From: Acidimicrobiia bacterium
GTDB lineage: Bacteria > Actinomycetota > Acidimicrobiia > Spongiisociales > UBA11373
Length of the DNA: 64,000 nt
Direction: 5' to 3'
NCBI GenBank assembly: GCA_030584185.1
Contig: CP129495.1
Span: forward strand, 1,013,608-1,077,607
Of the stretch, positions 51,088 to 60,400 are shown piece after piece. The notes under the pieces were generated by a model that saw nothing but the letters and a program-made list of their open reading frames with translations, was not told the origin of the DNA and ran no database searches. Position 1 is the stretch's first letter. Each line of letters starts with the position of its first letter. The position numbers were made by a program, and so were the translations under genes.

Positions 51088-51378
51088 TCACCCGATGAGG
51101 ACCCCGAAGGTGAAGAGCACGGCGCCGAGCAGCAGAGGGGCGGCGAAGGCGCCGAGTAGGAAGAGGTTCCGGTAGATGGGGCGATCGAAGCGCAGGTGCA
51201 TGTACCACCCGACCACCAGGGCGAACTTGACCACAGCCATCGTCAGCAGCAGCGGAGCCAGAACACCGTCCAGGAAGTCGAGGTAGGTGACCGCCACCTC
51301 GGCGGCGGTGATCACCGCCAACAACCCACCGATCATCCAGTAGTCACGGGGCCTTGGATGGGTGTGCGATGCGGTCAT
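51088..51378 (-). CDS. ctaF: Cytochrome c oxidase subunit IV (CtaF-like)
   Basis: 96 residues, three membrane segments (WMIGGLLAVITAAEVAVTYL, LLLTMAVVKFALVVGWYMHL, LFLLGAFAAPLLLGAVLF). The VKFALVVGWYMHLRFD segment is characteristic of the bacterial COX4 family. It sits 3 nt downstream of subunit III. Confidence 0.85.
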   Translation of the reverse strand: MTASHTHPRPRDYWMIGGLLAVITAAEVAVTYLDFLDGVLAPLLLTMAVVKFALVVGWYMHLRFDRPIYRNLFLLGAFAAPLLLGAVLFTFGVLIG

Positions 51379-51381
51379 GGC

Positions 51382-51975
51382 TCACACCTGCAGCAGGTAG
51401 ACAACGGTGAAGATCACGATCCAGACGATGTCGACGAAGTGCCAGTAGAGCCCCACGATCTCGACGTTCATGCCCTCGTCGTCGCGGTACCTCCCGCCGA
51501 ACGACATGAAGGCCGTGACCAGCAGCATGAGCACGCCCACGGCCACATGGGCACCGTGGAGCCCGGTGAGCAGGTAGAACGAGGAGGCGAACGGACTGGT
51601 GGTGACGGTGAGCCCGTGCTCCACGAACTCGGTGAACTCGAACACCTGACCGGCCAGGAAGACGGTGCCGAGCAAGGCGGTGGCGATCAGCCAGATTCGC
51701 ATGGTGCGCCGATCACGCCGGGAGGCTGCGTGATGGGCCAGCACCATGGTCAACGATGACATCAGCAGGATGAAGGAGGAAACCGAGGTGAACGGGATGT
51801 CGAAGACATCCGATGCGGCCGGTCCGTCACCGGTGCGGCCCCGGTACAGCAAGAAGGTGGCGATCAGGGTCCCGAAGAAGAGGCACTCCGAGCCCAGGAA
51901 CACCCACATGGCCACCTTCCGGGCGTGTCCGGCGTCGTGCCCACCCGAGTGAGCCTCGACGGCGTGCTCGCTCAT
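51382..51975 (-). CDS. ctaE: Cytochrome c oxidase subunit III
   Basis: 197 residues, five TM segments, short bacterial form. Signatures: MWVFLGSECLFFGTLIATF, LLTGLHGAHVAVGV and the C-terminal GLYWHFVDIVWIVIFTVVYL. The ATG overlaps the ctaD stop. Confidence 0.93.
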   Translation of the reverse strand: MSEHAVEAHSGGHDAGHARKVAMWVFLGSECLFFGTLIATFLLYRGRTGDGPAASDVFDIPFTSVSSFILLMSSLTMVLAHHAASRRDRRTMRIWLIATALLGTVFLAGQVFEFTEFVEHGLTVTTSPFASSFYLLTGLHGAHVAVGVLMLLVTAFMSFGGRYRDDEGMNVEIVGLYWHFVDIVWIVIFTVVYLLQV

Positions 51976-53834
51976 TCGTGCTCCCTTCGGGTAAGCGACT
52001 CCATCGACCACCCGAACAACCCCCACATCGTGATGACCGCTCCCGTCCCGACGGCGAGCAGGCCCCAGGGCAGGTACACCGCCCCGATCGCGGTGACGAA
52101 GATGCCGAATGCCGCGAGCACCGGATGGTACGAAGGCGATGGCAGGTGGATGGGCTCGGTCGACACCGGGGACTCGACGGGCGCCTCCCGAGCCACCGGG
52201 TTGCCCGAATCGTCCTCGACGTACTTGCGATGCCAGAAGTCGTCCTCGGCGACCACCGTCGGGATGATGTCGAAGTTGTGCTCCGGCGGTGGCGACGGGA
52301 TCGACCACTCCAGAGTGCGGCCATCCCATGGGTCGGGCCCGGCGATCTCGCCGCGGGTCCTGGTGCGCCACCAGTTGGCCAGGAACACGAGTACCGCGGT
52401 GGCGATCGTGAAGGCGCCCACCGTGGCCATCATGTTCCACATGTCGAAACCGAGCCCCTCGGGGTAGCGGTAGGTGCGACGCGGCATCCCGTTGAGCCCG
52501 AGGACGTGCATCGGCCCGAAGGTGAAGTTCATCCCCACGAACATCAGCCAGAAATGCCATTTGCCGAGGCGCTCGTCGAGCAGGCGCCCGGTGACCTTGG
52601 GCCACCAGTAGTACACACCGGAGAAGATCCCGAACACGGCGCCTCCGAACAGCACGTAGTGGAAGTGGGCCACGACGTAGTAGGTGTCGTGCTGCTGGGC
52701 GTCGGAGGGAACGATCGAGTGGGTGACCCCGGAGAGCCCGCCGATCACGAAGAGGAAGATGAACCCCAGTGAGAACAGCATGGCTGTGTTCAGCCGCAGC
52801 GACCCGCCCCAGATCGTGCCCAGCCAGTTGAAGATCTTCACGCCGGTGGGCACGGCGATGAACATCGTCGTCAACCCGAACGCCGCCTCGGCGACCGGGC
52901 CCAGGCCGGCGGTGAACATGTGGTGTGCCCACACCCCGAAGCCCATGAACCCGATCGCCATTCCGCTGAAGATCACGAACGACCGGCCGAACAGCGGCTT
53001 GCGGCTGAACGTGGGCAGCACCTCCGAGACGATTCCCATCGCCGGGAGGATGAGCACGTACACCTCGGGGTGCCCGAACAGCCAGAACAGGTGCTGCCAC
53101 AGGATCGGCTCGCCACCCATGGCGGCGTCGTAGAAGGTGGTTCCCAGATTGCGGTCCATGAACACCTGGAAAAGGCCGACGGTGATCATCGGGAGCGAGA
53201 AGAGCAGCAGGAACGAGACGACGGTGGCCATCCAGGCGAACACCGGCATCCGCATCAGGGTCATCCCGGGCGCCCGCATGGTCAGCACCGTCGTGATGAA
53301 GTTCACCGACGACAGCACCGACGCCAGCCCGAGGACGATCAGGCCGAGTGCCCAGTAGTCCATCCGGACCACCTCGGGCACCTGCGTGGAGAGTGGGGCG
53401 TAGCCGAACCATCCGCCATCGGGAGCGCCGCCCAGGAAGAACGTCAGGGTGAGGAACAGCCCGCCGAACACGAACACCCAGTAGGAGAGAGCGTTGAGCC
53501 GAGGGAAGGCGACGTCGCGCGCCCCCAGGAGTATCGGCAGGAAGTAGTTGGTGAAGGCGGCGGCTGCAGGCATCACCACCAGGAACACCATCGTGGTGCC
53601 GTGCATGGTGAACATCTGGTTGTAGGCGTCGGCGCTCAGAATCTCCCCGTTGGGGGTCGCCAGCTGCAGCCGGATGAGCAGCGCCTCGGTTCCCCCGACT
53701 ACGCCGAAGGCGATGGCCGTCACCCCATAGAGGATCCCGATTCGCTTGTGGTCGGTGGTGGTCAGCCACCCCCACAGGCCTCGCGGCCGGACCACGGAAT
53801 CGACGGAAGCGGCGGTGTCGGTCGTCACGGCCAT
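51972..53834 (-). CDS. ctaD: Cytochrome c oxidase subunit I
   Basis: 620 residues, 12+ TM segments. Heme-copper ligands are all present: MHGTTMVFLVVMP (low-spin haem His), WLFGHPEVYVLILPAMG (CuB His and the cross-linked Tyr), HHMF, and HDTYYVVAHFHYVL (haem a3 and a ligands). The C-terminal extension past 550 holds two extra TM segments as in caa3-type enzymes of actinobacteria. Four nucleotides follow coxB. Confidence 0.96.
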   Translation of the reverse strand: MAVTTDTAASVDSVVRPRGLWGWLTTTDHKRIGILYGVTAIAFGVVGGTEALLIRLQLATPNGEILSADAYNQMFTMHGTTMVFLVVMPAAAAFTNYFLPILLGARDVAFPRLNALSYWVFVFGGLFLTLTFFLGGAPDGGWFGYAPLSTQVPEVVRMDYWALGLIVLGLASVLSSVNFITTVLTMRAPGMTLMRMPVFAWMATVVSFLLLFSLPMITVGLFQVFMDRNLGTTFYDAAMGGEPILWQHLFWLFGHPEVYVLILPAMGIVSEVLPTFSRKPLFGRSFVIFSGMAIGFMGFGVWAHHMFTAGLGPVAEAAFGLTTMFIAVPTGVKIFNWLGTIWGGSLRLNTAMLFSLGFIFLFVIGGLSGVTHSIVPSDAQQHDTYYVVAHFHYVLFGGAVFGIFSGVYYWWPKVTGRLLDERLGKWHFWLMFVGMNFTFGPMHVLGLNGMPRRTYRYPEGLGFDMWNMMATVGAFTIATAVLVFLANWWRTRTRGEIAGPDPWDGRTLEWSIPSPPPEHNFDIIPTVVAEDDFWHRKYVEDDSGNPVAREAPVESPVSTEPIHLPSPSYHPVLAAFGIFVTAIGAVYLPWGLLAVGTGAVITMWGLFGWSMESLTRREHE

Positions 53835-53838
53835 CGGA

Positions 53839-54933
53839 TCACTCCAGGCTCTCGAGGAGGGCTATCAGATCTGCGATCTGCTGCTCGGTGAGGCCCAGGT
53901 CGGGCATCCCCAGCACCCGGCCCGCCTCCAGGTCGTTGAGGTCGGGGCTCATGGGCTTCAGCGAGGACGGATCCCGCAGCCACTCCCTCAGATGGTCCGT
54001 GGTGTTGTCGATGGTGGCGCCTCCGAACGAGGTGCGGGAGGCGAAGTGGGTGAGGTTGGGTGCGAAGAGCCCGCTCGCCGACGTGCCGTCGATGGTGTGG
54101 CAAGAGGCGCACTGTGTCTGGAACACCTCCCAGCCGGCGGCGGCAGGTCCCTCGGCCGGAATCGATGCCGGGGAGGCCTGAGCCACGGCCCAGGCCTCGA
54201 ACTCTTCGGCGCTGGTGACGAACACGCGCTGGCGCATGTCGGCATGTGCCAGGCCGCAGAACTCGGCGCACTGCCCGACGTATGCACCGGTCTCCGCCGC
54301 CTCGAAGCGGATGTTGTTGATCCTGCCGGGGACGGCATCGCGCTTCCCGGCGAGGCGCGGAACCCAGAACGAGTGGATCACGTCCGCCGAGGTGAGGCTC
54401 AGGTAGACGGTCCGGTCGACCGGGACCCACATCTCGTTGGCGGTGGTGATCCCGTACTCCGGGTAGTGGAACTCCCACCACCACTGGTGTCCGGTGACCG
54501 TGATCTCCAGGGCGTCGTCCTCCGGCCCGGGCGCGGCGCGCACCTCGAACAGCGTGGCGACGGTGGGGACGGCGACGATCGCCAGGATCACCGCAGGGAG
54601 GATGGTCCAGGCGATCTCGAGGCGAGTGTTGCCGTGCACCTGACGCACGGGACGGTCGGTGTCGCCACGCCTGCGGAAACGCAGGACCGCGTATGCGAGA
54701 GCGAGGCTGACCAGGGCGAACACGCCGGTGGCTATCCAGAAGACCAGCCAGAAGAGGGAGTCGACCTGCTCGGCGATGGGGCCCGCCGGGTCGAGAGAGT
54801 TCTGTGGGAGATCGCCCCCGACGATGCGGCCCAGGTTGGTCGGATCGTCACCGGAGCAGGCGGCGAGCAACCCGAAAGCCAGGACCAGCAGGACCAGGGT
54901 TCGTCTCGGGCGATCGATGACACGATGGGACAC
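53839..54933 (-). CDS. coxB: Cytochrome c oxidase subunit II with fused cytochrome c domain
   Basis: 364 residues. Lipoprotein-type signal (LVLLVLAFGLLAAC), two TM helices, then the cupredoxin CuA domain: GHQWWWEFHYPEYG, DVIHSFWVPRLAGKRD and CAEFCGLAHADM (CuA ligands). The last 100 residues are a class I cytochrome c domain with CASCHTIDG and the Met ligand in LKPMSPDL. This fusion defines a caa3-type oxidase that can take electrons from soluble cytochrome c. Confidence 0.95.
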   Translation of the reverse strand: MSHRVIDRPRRTLVLLVLAFGLLAACSGDDPTNLGRIVGGDLPQNSLDPAGPIAEQVDSLFWLVFWIATGVFALVSLALAYAVLRFRRRGDTDRPVRQVHGNTRLEIAWTILPAVILAIVAVPTVATLFEVRAAPGPEDDALEITVTGHQWWWEFHYPEYGITTANEMWVPVDRTVYLSLTSADVIHSFWVPRLAGKRDAVPGRINNIRFEAAETGAYVGQCAEFCGLAHADMRQRVFVTSAEEFEAWAVAQASPASIPAEGPAAAGWEVFQTQCASCHTIDGTSASGLFAPNLTHFASRTSFGGATIDNTTDHLREWLRDPSSLKPMSPDLNDLEAGRVLGMPDLGLTEQQIADLIALLESLE

Positions 54934-55002
54934 GGCGGTCTTCGCTCCCTGCTCCTCAGCCGGCCTCGGGCATGCTACTCACGGCGACATGGTGCAAAGA
55001 AA

Positions 55003-55824
55003 TCATTCGCCTAGAGCGTTCGTCAGCTCTTCGGGGGTCACGACGCCCTCGAATCGGGCCGTCACCACACCGGTGGCATCCACCACGAACACCCAGGGCT
55101 CCGTCGGCAGGCCCCACTCCATGACGGCTGGAGCCACGACGAGGTTCGCCGGGTCCAAGAGGTTGGTGAACACCTCGACGTGGACGAAGTTCACCCCGGG
55201 ATGATCTGGCGCCATGGCGGCGACGCCGTCGAGGGTCGGCCCGCAGGTGGCGGTCGTGCAAAACGCCGGAGTGGCGAACACGATCACCGAGGGTCGCCCC
55301 GAGGTGACCGCATCGGCCACGCTCATCCGGTACAGGTCGGGCTCGGGGTCGTCATCGGAGGTGATCTCGGAGAGTGGAGCGTCGGCCAGGGTCGGGGTCT
55401 GCGACCGGGGCGCATCGTCGCCCACCGCCACCGTCGCCGGACGGGCGTTCACCTGCACCGGGAAGGCCTCCAGCGCCGGCCCACCATCCGGGGTGATGCG
55501 CACCATCCAGAGGCCGGAGCGGTCGAACTCGACGGTGACGGCGTACAGCCCGCTCCTCCCCTCGACCGCCCAGATGAAGCGGCCGGCCTCGCCCTGGACC
55601 CGATCCTCCGAGCCCTCCGGCCAGACCTCGACGGTCACCGGGACGTCCGGAGATGCCAGGCGGGTCCCATCCACATCGGAGACGGCCACGAGGAGCCGCT
55701 CCTCGCCCACCGCCAGATCGCTCGAAGCCGCCAAGCCGAAGGCGTCGGCAGGGAACGGGCCGGTGTCGCCACTGCCTCCGCAGGCGGCGACGATGACCAT
55801 GAGCAACAGGAGATGCCGGCGCAC
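55003..55824 (-). CDS. SCO/thioredoxin-like lipoprotein upstream of the oxidase genes
   Basis: 273 residues. Signal with lipobox (LLLMVIVAAC). Residues 30-135 form a beta-sandwich-like domain (YAVTVEFDRSGLWMVRI). 165-273 is a thioredoxin-like domain with FCTTATCGPTL, two cysteines spaced by four residues instead of CxxC. SCO-type proteins deliver copper to CuA or reduce its cysteines; the position upstream of coxB supports such a role. GTG start 7 nt after TAGCCT. Confidence 0.75.
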   Translation of the reverse strand: MRRHLLLLMVIVAACGGSGDTGPFPADAFGLAASSDLAVGEERLLVAVSDVDGTRLASPDVPVTVEVWPEGSEDRVQGEAGRFIWAVEGRSGLYAVTVEFDRSGLWMVRITPDGGPALEAFPVQVNARPATVAVGDDAPRSQTPTLADAPLSEITSDDDPEPDLYRMSVADAVTSGRPSVIVFATPAFCTTATCGPTLDGVAAMAPDHPGVNFVHVEVFTNLLDPANLVVAPAVMEWGLPTEPWVFVVDATGVVTARFEGVVTPEELTNALGE

Positions 55825-55831
55825 TCGCCTC

Positions 55832-55837
55832 AGGCTA
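55832..55837 (-). promoter_or_regulatory. -10 box of the SCO-like lipoprotein gene
   Basis: Reads TAGCCT on the minus strand, 7 nt before the GTG start; it probably drives the oxidase cluster in part. Confidence 0.5.
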
Positions 55838-55864
55838 GGCCCGACCCGATCCTCAGGACACCTC

Positions 55865-56788
55865 TCACACCACCCGGTTCACCCAGGCGGCCTGCCCGTG
55901 ATAGGCGTCCAGGTTGCGCGCCACCAGACCGGCGAGGGCGTCGCCGAAGCCGGGAGAGGCGCCCGCCTGGTGCGGGCTGATCAGGACACCGGGAAGATCC
56001 CACAGCGCAGAGTCCTCGGGAAGCGGCTCCTCGGGGAAGACATCCAAAGCGGCTCCGGCGAGGGTTCCTTCCCGCATCGCCGCGACCAGCGCATCCTGGT
56101 CGACGACCCCTCCCCTGCCCACGTTCACCAGCCAGCCTCCGGCGAGGGCCTCGATCTCGGAGCGGCCCACCAGGCGTTCGGTGTCGGGCGACCCCGGCAG
56201 GGCGATCACCACGACGTCGGAGCGACGAAACACCTCGAGGGTGGACCCGGGCGGAAGAACGTCGCTCGCCACTCCCCGATACGCCTCAGGACTGCGCTTG
56301 GTTCCGATCACGGTCATCCCGAACGCCGCGGCGCGCACCGCGATCGCCTCGCCGATCGTCCCCAGCCCCAGGATCCCCATGGTCTTCCCCTCGATCTCGT
56401 CGACCCGGCTCCACCTCCACTCGTGCCGGGGCTGCCGAACGGCGGCGAGGGCGATGCCCCGCGTCATCGCCAGCAGAAGACCCATGGCGTGCTCGGCGAC
56501 CGGCACGTGCTGCAATCCTCGCCCCGAAGTGAGCACCGTCCCGTTGGCGCGCAGCGCCTCGATCGGGAACTGATCGATGCCCGAGGACACCGACTGCACC
56601 CAGCGCAGATCCGGAGACAGCCACGAATCGTCCCACCGGAAGGTGACCAGGATCGGGACTCTCGCGAGTGCTCCGGCCACGGCGCCGAGGTCGCCCACGA
56701 TGGTGGCGTCGACGCCGGGGACGGCGGCGACCCTCTCCGGCACCCCGCTTCCCCAAAGCGGGCCGATCACCAGCCTCGTCGCCTCCAC
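55865..56788 (-). CDS. D-isomer-specific 2-hydroxyacid dehydrogenase
   Basis: 307 residues. NAD-binding motif MGILGLGTIGEAIA at about 145, catalytic Arg in VNVGRGGVVDQDAL, Glu in ALDVFPEEPLP and His in ISPHQAGAS. The sequence is of the short GhrA-like branch (glyoxylate/hydroxypyruvate reductase-like). Substrate not fixed. GTG start. Confidence 0.88.
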   Translation of the reverse strand: MEATRLVIGPLWGSGVPERVAAVPGVDATIVGDLGAVAGALARVPILVTFRWDDSWLSPDLRWVQSVSSGIDQFPIEALRANGTVLTSGRGLQHVPVAEHAMGLLLAMTRGIALAAVRQPRHEWRWSRVDEIEGKTMGILGLGTIGEAIAVRAAAFGMTVIGTKRSPEAYRGVASDVLPPGSTLEVFRRSDVVVIALPGSPDTERLVGRSEIEALAGGWLVNVGRGGVVDQDALVAAMREGTLAGAALDVFPEEPLPEDSALWDLPGVLISPHQAGASPGFGDALAGLVARNLDAYHGQAAWVNRVV

Positions 56789-56822
56789 GAGCGTCGACGG
56801 TAGCGGGGGGCGGGGAGCGCGT

Positions 56823-56828
56823 TAGCCT
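56823..56828 (+). promoter_or_regulatory. -10 box of selC
   Basis: TAGCCT, 7 nt before the first base of the tRNA, the right distance for transcription to start at the mature 5' end. Confidence 0.6.
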
Positions 56829-56835
56829 CGGTCGT

Positions 56836-56927
56836 GGAGGCGTCCGAGTGCCTGGTGGGCTCCCCGGTCTTCAAAACCGGAGGCGGGTCGCGAAACGGTC
56901 CGCGGGGTTCGATTCCTCGCGCCTCCG
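56836..56927 (+). tRNA. selC: Selenocysteine tRNA (anticodon TCA)
   Basis: Acceptor stem GGAGGCG with CGCCTCC. Anticodon stem-loop CCGGT-CTTCAAA-ACCGG, giving anticodon TCA, which reads UGA. T arm CGGGG-TTCGATT-CCTCG. A long variable arm (GCGG...CCGC, 56884-56905 region) separates tRNA-Sec from a tRNA-Trp-like UGA reader. The 3' end continues GCCG, so CCA is not clearly encoded. The exact 5' end may be one base earlier if the acceptor stem has 8 bp. SelA/SelB/SelD genes are not in the window. Confidence 0.88.
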
Positions 56928-56958
56928 CCGCCAGGGAGGTGGCCGGTCGGAGCCTCTC

Positions 56959-56964
56959 TAACCT
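56959..56964 (+). promoter_or_regulatory. -10 box of the ABC exporter gene
   Basis: TAACCT, 7 nt before ATG 56972; it places the start after the tRNA rather than within it. Confidence 0.55.
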
Positions 56965-56971
56965 CGCGGGG

Positions 56972-58780
56972 ATGAGTTCCTCTGCGAAGGCTCCTTCCCG
57001 GCCTCTCCACCGGCTCTGGAGATACGCCGCAGGGCACCGTGCCCAGGTGATGCGCGCATCGGCCTGGTCGGTGCTCAACAAGGCGTTCGACATCGCCCCG
57101 CCGATGCTGATCGGTGCCGCCGTCGACATCGTGGTCCGGCAGGAGGGCTCGGTGCTCGCCTCATTCGGTGTGCGCACACCGCGCTCGCAGATCGTCGTCC
57201 TGGCGCTGATCACCTTCGGGATCTGGCTGTTGGAGTCGCTGTTCGAGTACCTGCACGGGGTCGCCTGGAGGAACCTGGCCCAGACCATCCAGCACGAGCT
57301 GCGGATCGACGCCTACACGACGATGCAGACCCTCGAGCTCCGATACTTCGAGGACCGGGCCACCGGCGACCTGATGGCGGTGCTCAACGACGACGTGAAC
57401 CAGCTGGAGCGGTTCCTCGATCGCGGCGCCAACGAGATCCTCCAGGTCCTCACCACCGCCATCCTGATCGGGGCGATCTTCTTCTACCTGGCTCCCGGGA
57501 TCGCCTGGCTCGCCTTCCTGCCGGTGCCCGGGATCCTGTGGGGATCGTTCCGGTTCCAGCGCCGGCTGGAGCCCCGGTACGCCGCGGTTCGACACCAGGC
57601 GGCGGCGGTCAACGCCGAGCTCTCCAACCGCCTCGGTGGGATCGCCACCATAAAGGCGTTCACCGCCGAGGACGACTCGGTGCGACGCATCGCCGTGGAG
57701 AGCGAGCGATACCGCGCCGCCAACCGGGGTGCCATCCGACTCTCCAGCGCCTTCTCTCCGCTGATCCGCGTTGTGATCCTGGTCGGGTTCACCGCAACCC
57801 TGGTGTGGGGCGGCTTTCGTGCCATCGACGGCAGCCTCGAGGTCGGCGCATACAGCGTGATGGTGTTCCTCACCCAGCGACTCCTGTGGCCACTCACCCG
57901 ACTCGGGGAGACCTTCGACCTGTACCAACGGGCGATGGCGTCCACCAACCGCATCCTCGACGTGATCGACACCGCCCCCGCCATCGGTGACGGCACCATC
58001 CAACTGGAAGCGGGCGAAGTGAAGGGGGAGATCCGGTTCGAGGACGTCACCTTCGGCTACCAGGCGTCTCACCCGGTCCTGCACCGGGTCTCCCTGGAGA
58101 TCCCCGCCGGCAGGACCACGGCGTTCGTCGGCGCCACCGGGTCGGGGAAGACCACCCTGATCAAGCTGCTGCTGCGCTTCTACGACGTCGACTCGGGCCG
58201 GATCACAGTCGACGGCCACGACCTGCGCACACTCTCCACGCGACACCTCCGTCGGAGCATCGGCCTGGTGAGCCAGGACGTGTTCCTCTTCCACGGCACG
58301 GTCCAAGAGAACATCGCCTACGGCCGACCGGAAGCGCCGTTCGAGGAGATCAGGGCTGCGGCAGAGGTCGCCGAAGCCCACGAGTTCATCGAGTCGCTCC
58401 CCGACGGGTACGAGACGATCGTCGGCGAACGGGGGCAGAAACTCTCCGGGGGCCAGCGCCAGCGGGTCTCCATCGCCCGGGCGGTGCTGCTCGACCCGCC
58501 GATCCTGGCGCTGGACGAAGCGACCTCGGCGGTGGACAACGAGACCGAGGCGGCGATCCAGCGTTCCCTGGAGAAGCTCTCGATGGGTCGCACCACCATC
58601 GTGATCGCCCATCGCCTCTCCACCATCCGCCACGCCGACCTCATCTACGTCCTCACCGACGGGAGGGTGGTCGAGACCGGCACTCACGAGGAACTGGTGG
58701 CGATGGGCGGTGCCTACCGGGGCCTGTGGGACGTCCAGACCGGCGAGGCGGTCCCCTGGCACGTCGACGGCGGCGAGTAG
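56972..58780 (+). CDS. ABC exporter, fused membrane and ATPase domains
   Basis: 602 residues. Six TM segments in residues 1-330, then a nucleotide-binding domain: Walker [16 protein letters not shown]-loop [10 protein letters not shown], signature [15 protein letters not shown], Walker [13 protein letters not shown] and H-loop [11 protein letters not shown] type IV (MsbA-like) half-transporter that would work as a homodimer; substrate may be lipid or drug. The open frame runs upstream through tRNA-Sec, so ATG 56972 is preferred. Confidence 0.92.
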   Translation: MSSSAKAPSRPLHRLWRYAAGHRAQVMRASAWSVLNKAFDIAPPMLIGAAVDIVVRQEGSVLASFGVRTPRSQIVVLALITFGIWLLESLFEYLHGVAWRNLAQTIQHELRIDAYTTMQTLELRYFEDRATGDLMAVLNDDVNQLERFLDRGANEILQVLTTAILIGAIFFYLAPGIAWLAFLPVPGILWGSFRFQRRLEPRYAAVRHQAAAVNAELSNRLGGIATIKAFTAEDDSVRRIAVESERYRAANRGAIRLSSAFSPLIRVVILVGFTATLVWGGFRAIDGSLEVGAYSVMVFLTQRLLWPLTRLGETFDLYQRAMASTNRILDVIDTAPAIGDGTIQLEAGEVKGEIRFEDVTFGYQASHPVLHRVSLEIPAGRTTAFVGATGSGKTTLIKLLLRFYDVDSGRITVDGHDLRTLSTRHLRRSIGLVSQDVFLFHGTVQENIAYGRPEAPFEEIRAAAEVAEAHEFIESLPDGYETIVGERGQKLSGGQRQRVSIARAVLLDPPILALDEATSAVDNETEAAIQRSLEKLSMGRTTIVIAHRLSTIRHADLIYVLTDGRVVETGTHEELVAMGGAYRGLWDVQTGEAVPWHVDGGE

Positions 58781-58843
58781 GCGAGAAGGGCTGCGTTCCT
58801 TCCCGAACGCGCCCTGGCGCACGGCTCCTGCGATGATTCACCC

Positions 58844-60151
58844 ATGACCGACCGCCCGGTGAGCCGGGACCGCCAGCGCCTCACCGCCACCGTCACCGAC
58901 GTCACGGTGGAGCGTCAGCGCGCCGTCCTGGTCTCCCTGGTCACCGAGGGAAGCACCATGGAGGACGCCGAGGAATCGCTCGAGGAGATGGAGAGGCTCG
59001 TCGACACGGCGGGCTCGGTGGTCGTGGGGCGGGTCGTACAACGACGGCTGCACCCGGACCCGGCCACCTATGTCGGCAAGGGAAAGGTGTTCGAGCTGAC
59101 CGCCCTGTGCCGCTCGAGCAACGCCGACCTAGTGGTGGTGGACGGAGAGGTGACGCCGATCCAACAGCGCAACCTGCAGCAGGCCCTGGAGGTCGACGTG
59201 GTCGATAGGGTTGCGCTGATCCTCGACATCTTCGCCCTGCACGCCACCAGCAGGGCGGGCATGGCCCAGGTGGAGCTGGCTATGAACCGCTACCGACTCC
59301 CTCGGCTTCGCGGGAAGGGCGTCGAGATGAGTCGCCTCGGGGGAGGGATCGGCACCCGGGGACCCGGCGAGACCCGACTGGAGGTCGACCGGCGACGCGT
59401 CCAGACCCGTATCTCACAGCTGGAGCGCGAGCTCGCAGGCCTGGCCACCACCCGCGCCACCCAGCGCAAGGCCCGACGCCGGGCGGCGATTCCGGGGGCG
59501 GCTCTCGTCGGGTACACCAATGCCGGCAAGTCCAGCCTGCTCAACGCTCTCACCGGTGCCGAGGTCCTCGTCGAGGACCGCCTCTTCTCCACGCTCGATG
59601 CCACCGTTCGCAGGCTCCCGCTCGCTTCGGGCAGGGAGATCCTGCTCACCGACACCGTCGGGTTCGTTCGCGACCTGCCCCACACCCTGGTGGAGGCCTT
59701 CAGGTCCACCCTGGAGGAAGCCGTCGACACCGACCTGCTGCTACACGTCGTCGACGCATCGGCGACCAACCCGGAGCGCCAGATCGCTTCGGTGCGCAGC
59801 ACGCTCCAAGAGATCGGAGCCCACACCCTCCCCGAACTGCTGGTGCTCAACAAGATCGATGCCGCCGAGACTGCGGCCGTCCGAAGGCTGCGGGAGCTCC
59901 ACCCCGATGCGATCCCCGTCTCCGCCGCGACCCGACAGGGCCTGGACGACCTCCGCGAGCGGGTCGAGTCGGCGCTGGCGCCGACCCTGGTGGACCTCGA
60001 GCTGGTTATCCCGTTCGATCGCGGCGAGATCGTCTCCTTCCTCCACCGTGAGGGTGAGGTGCTCTCTGAGGCCCACGCCGGGGAAGGGACCCGGCTCAAG
60101 GTCCGGCTGCCGCGGAGGCATGTCGCGGCGGTGGCCGCCTTCGAGGTGTGA
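58844..60151 (+). CDS. hflX: GTPase HflX
   Basis: 435 residues. N-terminal HflX domain (GRVVQRRLHPDPATYVGKGKV, VVDGEVTPIQQRNLQ), then the linking helix with LGGGIGTRGPGETRLEVDRR and the G domain: G1 GYTNAGKSSLLN, G3 DTVGFVRDLPH, G4 LNKID. HflX splits stalled or idle 70S ribosomes after stress. Start ATG 58844; GATGAT 6 nt upstream is a weak -10. Confidence 0.95.
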   Translation: MTDRPVSRDRQRLTATVTDVTVERQRAVLVSLVTEGSTMEDAEESLEEMERLVDTAGSVVVGRVVQRRLHPDPATYVGKGKVFELTALCRSSNADLVVVDGEVTPIQQRNLQQALEVDVVDRVALILDIFALHATSRAGMAQVELAMNRYRLPRLRGKGVEMSRLGGGIGTRGPGETRLEVDRRRVQTRISQLERELAGLATTRATQRKARRRAAIPGAALVGYTNAGKSSLLNALTGAEVLVEDRLFSTLDATVRRLPLASGREILLTDTVGFVRDLPHTLVEAFRSTLEEAVDTDLLLHVVDASATNPERQIASVRSTLQEIGAHTLPELLVLNKIDAAETAAVRRLRELHPDAIPVSAATRQGLDDLRERVESALAPTLVDLELVIPFDRGEIVSFLHREGEVLSEAHAGEGTRLKVRLPRRHVAAVAAFEV

Positions 60152-60154
60152 GGG

Positions 60155-60400
60155 TCACCGGTCCGGGGTCACGTCCTCGACCCGGTTGACGAACACCCAC
60201 TCCGCCACAGGCTCCACTGCGGCCAGCAGCCGGTCCCGTTCGTCCTCGGACCAGTGCACCAGGAGCACCGCATGACGGCGGCCCCCGACCTCGGTGAAGA
60301 CGATCAGGTGGGCATCGGGATCCTCCGCGGCCACGCCGGCGGTGGCGATCGTCGGCGACGGGTCGGCACCCTGGATCACCAGCAGCCAGGTGGGGGTCAA
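60155..60400 (-). CDS. Small hypothetical protein coupled to aidB
   Basis: 81 residues from TTG 60398-60400, which overlaps the TGA of aidB (TTGA). Sequence WLLVIQGADPSPTIATAG, then VIVFTEVGGRRHAVLLVHWS-like strands (HLIVFTEVGGRRHAVLLVHW) and a helix DERDRLLAAVEPVAEWVF. It looks like a compact alpha/beta domain. The TTG overlap argues for real, coupled translation. Function unknown. Convergent with hflX, 3 nt between stops. Confidence 0.6.
   Translation of the reverse strand: MTPTWLLVIQGADPSPTIATAGVAAEDPDAHLIVFTEVGGRRHAVLLVHWSEDERDRLLAAVEPVAEWVFVNRVEDVTPDR

Noticed and set aside
56834-56971. N-terminal extension of the ABC exporter through the tRNA region
   Set aside because: The segment folds as tRNA-Sec, and ATG 56972 has its own -10 box.
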